Part shown: positions 13,510 to 17,222 of the stretch, one piece after another
Numbering within the stretch: position 1 is the first letter of the stretch
Layout: each line of letters opens with the position of its first letter
The notes under the pieces: model-generated
What the model was told of the DNA's origin: nothing
What the model saw: only the letters and a program-made list of their open reading frames with translations
Database searches by the model: none
DNA from: Sphingopyxis sp. UBA6723
GTDB taxonomy: Bacteria > Pseudomonadota > Alphaproteobacteria > Sphingomonadales > Sphingomonadaceae
Length of the DNA stretch: 17,222 bases
Direction: 5' to 3'
Assembly: GCF_002454115.1 (NCBI RefSeq)
Contig: NZ_DKIH01000009.1
Span: 501,252 to 518,473 of the forward strand
Position numbers and translations under genes: made by a program

Positions 13510-15843
13510 TTAGTCCTTCAGGAAGTCCGGCACATGGCCCTGATCTTCCGGACCTTCGTTGCGTTCGCGACGCGGGCCACGATCGCCACCGCCGTCACGG
13601 CGCGGGCCACGATCACCGCCGCCATCACGGCGCGGACCACGGTCACCGCGGCCGCCACCGTCGCCGCGCGGGCCACGATCGCCGCCGTCACGACGCGGGC
13701 CGCGCGGACCACGGTCGCCGCCTTCACGCGGCGGACGGGTGTCTTCCAGCTCGGCGCCGGTTTCCTGATCGACGACGCGCATCGACAGGCGCACCTTGCC
13801 GCGCTGGTCGATCTCGAGCACCTTGACCTTGACTTCCTGACCCTCGCTCAGGACGTCGGCGACCTTCTCGACGCGCTCGTTGGCGATTTCGGACACATGG
13901 ACGAGACCGTCCTTGCCGCCCATGAAATTCACGAATGCGCCGAAATCGACCAGGTTGACGACCTTGCCGTCATAGATTTTGCCAACTTCGGCTTCTTCGA
14001 CGATGCCCGAAATCCACTTGCGTGCAGCTTCGATCTGCGCCGGATCGCTCGACGAGATCTTGATCAGACCTTCGTCGTCGATGTCGACCTTGGCGCCGGT
14101 GGTGGCGACGATCTCGCGGATCACCTTGCCGCCGGTGCCGATGATGTCGCGGATCTTCGCCTTGTCGATCTGCATCGTTTCGATACGCGGCGCATAATCG
14201 GACAGCTCGGTGCGGGCTTCGCCCAGCGCCTTCGCCATTTCGCCCAGAATGTGCGCGCGGCCTTCCTTGGCCTGGTTCAGCGCGGCTTCGAATATCTCGC
14301 GCGTGATGCCCGCGATCTTGATGTCCATCTGCATCGTGGTGATGCCTTCGGACGTCCCCGCCACCTTGAAATCCATGTCGCCGAGGTGATCTTCATCACC
14401 CAGGATGTCCGACAGGATCGCGAAATCCTTGCCTTCGAGGATCAGGCCCATCGCGATGCCCGAAACCGGGCGCTTGATCGGCACGCCGGCGTCCATCATC
14501 GCGAGCGAACCGCCGCATACCGACGCCATCGACGACGAGCCGTTCGACTCGGTGATGTCGCTGGTGATGCGGATCGTGTAGGGGAACTCGTCCTTCGTCG
14601 GCAGCACCGCGTGCAGCGCACGCCATGCCAGCTTGCCATGTCCGATGTCGCGGCGGCTGGGCGCCCCGAAGCGGCCGACTTCGCCGACCGAATAGGGCGG
14701 GAAGTTATAGTGCAGCATGAAGTTCGAATACGACAGGCCATTCAGGCCGTCGATCATCTGCTCGCTGTCCTTGGTGCCCAAGGTACAGGTCGCGATCGTC
14801 TGCGTCTCGCCGCGCGTGAACAGCGCCGAGCCGTGCGCGCGGGGCAGGAAGTGCGTTTCGGCGACGATCGGACGAATCTGCGTCGTCGTGCGGCCGTCGA
14901 TGCGTTTGCCGTCCTTCAGGATGGCGCCGCGAACGATTTCGGCTTCCAGCTTCTTCATCAGCTTGCCGGCGGCCATCTGGTCCTGCGGTGCGGCGTCGGC
15001 AAAAGCTTCCTTGGCCTTGGCGCGGGCTTCGTTCAGCGCGTTCGAGCGGGCCGATTTGTCGGTCAGCTTGTACGCGGCGGCGATGTCCTTGCCGATCAGC
15101 TTCTTCAGCTTGTCCTTGGCGGCCGACAGATCGCTCTGCTCGGCCATGTCCCAGGGATCCTTGGCAGCCTGTTCGGCCAGCTTCACGATCGCCTTGACGA
15201 CATCCTTACACGCATCATGCGCGAACAGGACGGCGCCGAGCATGATCTCTTCCGACAGCTCATTGGCTTCGGATTCAACCATCATCACCGCGTCGTAGGT
15301 CGCGGCAACGACAAGATCGAGGTCGCCTTCGGCAACCTGCGCGTCGGTCGGGTTCAGGATATATTCGCCGTCGACATAGCCGACGCGTGCAGCGCCGATC
15401 GGGCCCATGAAGGGCACGCCCGAAATGGTGAGCGCAGCCGAGGCGGCAACCATCGCGAGGATATCGGGTTCGTTATGGCCATCATAGCTCAGAACCTGGG
15501 CAATGACGTTGATTTCGTTGTAGAAACCCTCGGGGAACAGCGGACGGATCGGACGATCGGTCAGACGCGAAACCAGGGTTTCCTTTTCGGTCGCGCCGCG
15601 TTCGCGCTTGAAGAAGCCGCCGGGGATGCGGCCTGCGCCCGAGTATTTTTCCTGATAATGGACGGTGAGCGGGAAGAAGTCCTGCCCTTCCTTGACCGTC
15701 TTGGCGGCGGTGACCGCGGCCAGGACCATCGTTTCGCCGAGCGTCGCGACAACCGCGCCATCGGCTTGACGGGCAACCTTGCCCGTTTCGAGGGTCAGCG
15801 TTTCACCGCCCCACTCGATCGATACTTTTTTCACGTCAAACAT
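13510..15843 (-). CDS. pnp: Polyribonucleotide nucleotidyltransferase (PNPase)
   Basis: A 777-residue PNPase, the 3'-5' phosphorolytic exoribonuclease of the RNA degradosome that also adds 3' tails. Domains in order: first RNase PH domain (about 1-145, with FFPLTVHYQEKYSGAGRIPG), helical linker (about 150-300), second RNase PH domain (about 310-545, with ESNGSSSMASVCGG and the metal site SDILGDEDHLGDMDFKV), KH domain with IIGTGGKVIREI (about 555-615) and S1 domain (about 620-690, GAFVNFMGGKDGLVHVSEI). Residues 701-777 form a low-complexity Arg/Gly/Asp tail of repeated GPRRDGGGDR-like units, longer than E. coli PNPase. The start at 15843 (MFDVKKVSIEWGG) has AAGGAAA upstream. It follows rpsO, as in most bacteria, after a 191-nt structured leader, and ends at its own terminator. 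Confidence 0.97.
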   Translation of the reverse strand: MFDVKKVSIEWGGETLTLETGKVARQADGAVVATLGETMVLAAVTAAKTVKEGQDFFPLTVHYQEKYSGAGRIPGGFFKRERGATEKETLVSRLTDRPIRPLFPEGFYNEINVIAQVLSYDGHNEPDILAMVAASAALTISGVPFMGPIGAARVGYVDGEYILNPTDAQVAEGDLDLVVAATYDAVMMVESEANELSEEIMLGAVLFAHDACKDVVKAIVKLAEQAAKDPWDMAEQSDLSAAKDKLKKLIGKDIAAAYKLTDKSARSNALNEARAKAKEAFADAAPQDQMAAGKLMKKLEAEIVRGAILKDGKRIDGRTTTQIRPIVAETHFLPRAHGSALFTRGETQTIATCTLGTKDSEQMIDGLNGLSYSNFMLHYNFPPYSVGEVGRFGAPSRRDIGHGKLAWRALHAVLPTKDEFPYTIRITSDITESNGSSSMASVCGGSLAMMDAGVPIKRPVSGIAMGLILEGKDFAILSDILGDEDHLGDMDFKVAGTSEGITTMQMDIKIAGITREIFEAALNQAKEGRAHILGEMAKALGEARTELSDYAPRIETMQIDKAKIRDIIGTGGKVIREIVATTGAKVDIDDEGLIKISSSDPAQIEAARKWISGIVEEAEVGKIYDGKVVNLVDFGAFVNFMGGKDGLVHVSEIANERVEKVADVLSEGQEVKVKVLEIDQRGKVRLSMRVVDQETGAELEDTRPPREGGDRGPRGPRRDGGDRGPRGDGGGRGDRGPRRDGGGDRGPRRDGGGDRGPRRERNEGPEDQGHVPDFLKD
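13564..13728 (-). repeat. Tandem ~30-bp repeats encoding the PNPase Arg/Gly/Asp-rich tail
   Basis: About five degenerate copies of a unit of roughly 27-36 bp encode variants of GPRRDGGGDR, at PNPase residues 706-760. On the plus strand the copies show as repeated CGGGCCACGATC and GCCGCCGTCACG blocks. All length changes keep the reading frame. This is a coding minisatellite whose copy number may vary between strains; it has no spacers and is not CRISPR. Confidence 0.85.
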
Positions 15844-16001
15844 GGAGTTTCCTTCGCCCGCCTGGCCCAATGCCGGGCGGGGCCTCTGATTCCGGGTAAT
15901 CCGACCCGGGGCGGTGCGGGGCGTCTGTGGCCCCAATGGCGGCCCCGCCGGATGCGGGGCGGCCCTGTGGTCCGGCGAATTTGCGCGGAGCCAATATGAC
16001 A
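15844..16001 (-). promoter_or_regulatory. Hairpin-rich leader of pnp
   Basis: The pnp leader can fold into at least three GC-rich hairpins (listed in minus-strand order): GCCCCGC-atccg-GCGGGGC at 15942-15960, CCGGGT-cggatt-ACCCGG at 15892-15909, and CCCGCCCGG-cattggg-CCAGGCGGG at 15857-15881, the last ending only a few bases before the ribosome site AAGGAAA. In E. coli the pnp leader stem is cut by RNase III and then degraded by PNPase, giving autoregulation; a similar arrangement here is an inference from position and structure only. Confidence 0.6.
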
Positions 16002-16025
16002 GCGGCCCCGGAAAACCGGGGCCGC
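16002..16025 (-). terminator. Perfect hairpin just after rpsO; attenuator or processing site
   Basis: GCGGCCCCGG-tttt-CCGGGGCCGC is a perfect 10-bp stem with a 4-nt loop, starting 9 nt after the rpsO stop. No T tract follows (TGTCATATTGG), so full intrinsic termination is unlikely. It may protect the rpsO 3' end, cause partial termination between rpsO and pnp, or be an RNase III cleavage site, as the rpsO-pnp boundary is in E. coli. Confidence 0.6.
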
Positions 16026-16034
16026 CAGAAATTC

Positions 16035-16304
16035 TTACTTACGCAGACCCAGCTTCGCGATCAGTGCCTGATAGCGGGCCTCGTCCTTCTTTTTCAGATA
16101 GTCGAGGAGGCTGCGACGCTTGTTGACCATCATCAGCAGGCCGCGGCGGCTGTGATTGTCCTTGTGGTTGGCCTTGAAGTGACCGGTCAGGTTATTGATG
16201 CGGTCGGTCAGGATTGCGACCTGCACTTCCGGCGAACCGGTGTCGCCCTTGCTGCGGGCGTTTTCGGTGATGACTTCGGTTTTGCGCTCGGCGGTAATCG
16301 ACAT
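16035..16304 (-). CDS. rpsO: 30S ribosomal protein S15
   Basis: Full-length 89-residue S15, a primary 16S rRNA-binding protein of the small-subunit platform and contact for an intersubunit bridge. The family pattern is complete: ITENARSKGDTGSPEVQVAI, then TGHFKANHKDNHSRRGLL (16S rRNA-binding His/Asp/Ser residues), then KRRSLLDYLKKKDEARYQALI. The start at 16304 is backed by GAGGAAA eight bases upstream and by the standard N-terminus MSITAERK; a longer in-frame reading to 16418 is inside truB and is not used. It starts 26 nt after truB and is followed by a strong hairpin and then pnp. Confidence 0.97.
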   Translation of the reverse strand: MSITAERKTEVITENARSKGDTGSPEVQVAILTDRINNLTGHFKANHKDNHSRRGLLMMVNKRRSLLDYLKKKDEARYQALIAKLGLRK

Positions 16305-16330
16305 AATTTCATTTCCTCGAACATCATGGC

Positions 16331-17222
16331 TTAAAGATTGAAGCCGCGCACGACCTTCAGCGTTCCCGCCAAAGCCTCGATCAGGGCGATCGGACGATTT
16401 TGATCGTCCCGTCCCCAATAGAGCCCGTCATCCGTAGCTACCCCGGTCCAGACACGACCCTGACGGATCGCCCCTGCCGCTTCCGGGGAAAGGTTCAGAG
16501 CCGGGATGTCGACCAGCCCTGCCTCGAGCGGCAGAATGACTTCTGATTGCGCGGCGCCTTGGCCGAATGCGTTGAGTTTGTCCAGCGAAATCGCCTGTTC
16601 CAGATCGAACGGCCCGGCCTTCGTGCGGCGCAGCATCGTGACATGCCCGACGGTGCCGACGGCATGCGCGATGTCGCGCGCAAGCGAGCGGATATAGGTG
16701 CCTTTGGAGACGTGGGCGACGAGGGTGATGGAGTCGAGCCGCTCCTCTTCGTCCTCGTCACCCCGGACTTGATCCGGGGTCCATTCCGCCGGCGCTGCCA
16801 TGGATGCCGGATCAAGTCCGGCATGACGAAGCGAGAAAATGGTCACCGACCGCGCCTTCATCTCGACCGCCTCACCCTTGCGCGCCAGATCATAAGCCCG
16901 CTGGCCGTCGATCTTGATCGCCGAGTAAGCGGGCGGCACCTGCTCGATCGCCCCGGTAAAGCGCGGCAACACCGCCTCGACCTCAGCGAGCGTGGGCCGC
17001 ACATCGCTGCTGGCAACAACTTCGCCCTCGGCATCAAGCCCGTCGGTCTCGGTCCCGAACGCGATCGTAAACGCATAGATTTTGCTCGCATCGAGCATCC
17101 GCCCGCACAACTTCGTCGCCTCGCCCAGCGCGATCGGCAAAACCCCCGACGCCAGCGGGTCGAGCGTCCCGCCATGGCCGACCTTGACCTTGCCCAGCCC
17201 CGCCTCGCGGCACACGCGCTTG
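16331..17222 (-). CDS. truB: tRNA pseudouridine-55 synthase TruB, 5' end outside the window, with a repeat-encoded insert
   Basis: TruB isomerises U55 to pseudouridine in the T loop of tRNAs. The N-terminal few tens of residues lie beyond the window; coding continues through the last base (KRVCREAGLGK...), so the GTG at 17213-17215 is not the real start. The catalytic aspartate is in GHGGTLDPLASG, followed by the substrate block PPAYSAIKIDGQRAYDLARKG and later SKGTYIRSLARDIA, all conserved. Between VTIFSL and the SKGTYIRS block an extra segment of about 24 residues (starting RHAGLDPAS, ending WTPDQVRGD) plus an acidic DEDEEE stretch is present. It is encoded by the palindromic element at 16756-16828, not by the family sequence. 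The gene runs into rpsO with a 26-nt gap. Confidence 0.94.
   Translation of the reverse strand, partial: KRVCREAGLGKVKVGHGGTLDPLASGVLPIALGEATKLCGRMLDASKIYAFTIAFGTETDGLDAEGEVVASSDVRPTLAEVEAVLPRFTGAIEQVPPAYSAIKIDGQRAYDLARKGEAVEMKARSVTIFSLRHAGLDPASMAAPAEWTPDQVRGDEDEEERLDSITLVAHVSKGTYIRSLARDIAHAVGTVGHVTMLRRTKAGPFDLEQAISLDKLNAFGQGAAQSEVILPLEAGLVDIPALNLSPEAAGAIRQGRVWTGVATDDGLYWGRDDQNRPIALIEALAGTLKVVRGFNL
16756..16828. repeat. Palindromic element translated in frame inside truB
   Basis: The left arm, CGTCACCCCGGACTTGATCC onwards (16756-16783), and the right arm (16801-16828, ending GGCATGACG) are inverted copies around a 17-nt centre. Each arm is itself a hairpin: CCCCGGA-cttga-TCCGGGG and GCCGGA-tcaag-TCCGGC. 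Seventy-two of its 73 bases fill exactly 24 codons of truB with no stop. Dispersed palindromes with a GGATCAAGTCCGG core are, from general knowledge, common between genes in alphaproteobacteria; here the element is within an essential-type RNA-modification gene. Confidence 0.93.

Noticed and set aside
13564..13728. CRISPR-like array of ~30-bp repeats
   Set aside because: The units are degenerate, in frame and contiguous with no unique spacers; they encode the PNPase tail.
13534..15999. An 821-residue open frame on the plus strand across pnp and its leader
   Set aside because: It is the antisense shadow of a highly conserved gene in GC-rich DNA; the protein has no recognisable domain and begins with an Ala/Thr/Arg run copied from the PNPase tail repeats.
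17213..17215. GTG as the start of truB
   Set aside because: The frame stays open to the window end with KRV before it, and TruB proteins have roughly 25 further residues before this point, so the start lies outside.

Overview
The window looks like chromosomal DNA of a high-GC alphaproteobacterium, most likely Sphingomonadales (Sphingopyxis- or Sphingomonas-like). The grounds are the protein character of IspG, PNPase, the TorF-type porin and the short single-ACT threonine ammonia-lyase, the truB-rpsO-pnp cluster, and many dispersed palindromic repeats. This placement is an inference. Most of the window is ordinary housekeeping and metabolic genes; no prophage, CRISPR array, plasmid or integrase is visible.

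Layout. Minus strand 60-1755: a HotDog thioesterase downstream of threonine ammonia-lyase. Plus strand 1797-7035: a tight set of four genes (NAD-dependent beta-hydroxyacid dehydrogenase, exported amidohydrolase-3 protein, Tat-signal FAD amine oxidase, FMN-dependent alpha-hydroxyacid dehydrogenase). These are joined by an ATGA overlap, then a 14-nt overlap, then a 112-nt gap holding a perfect palindrome. They probably form one catabolic operon acting on an N-substituted or amide-like compound, with two steps outside the cytoplasm. Minus strand 7138-9537: the CreD-family membrane protein and a TorF-like outer-membrane protein, each apparently separate. Plus strand 9801-10952: ispG of the MEP isoprenoid pathway. 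Minus strand 11115-13391: proline iminopeptidase and an EEP-fold lipoprotein. Minus strand 13510-17222: truB (cut by the window end), rpsO and pnp, the conserved RNA/translation cluster, with a hairpin-rich pnp leader and a PNPase carrying a tandem Arg/Gly/Asp-rich tail.

The most unusual feature is a set of palindromic elements built to one plan: two inverted arms, most with a small hairpin inside each arm, around a short centre. Complete copies lie at 2717-2871, 5797-5875, 7047-7125, 10993-11080 and 16756-16828, with partial copies at 1-21 and 475-494. Two sit inside protein-coding genes and are translated in frame. One adds about 24 residues to TruB pseudouridine synthase. The other splits the signal peptide of the amidohydrolase: 53 codons separate its basic start from its hydrophobic core, and removing them leaves a textbook signal peptide. 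This resembles the Rickettsia palindromic elements known to insert into genes, but the sequences here differ and the host is not Rickettsia. The other copies lie between convergent genes or inside the operon.
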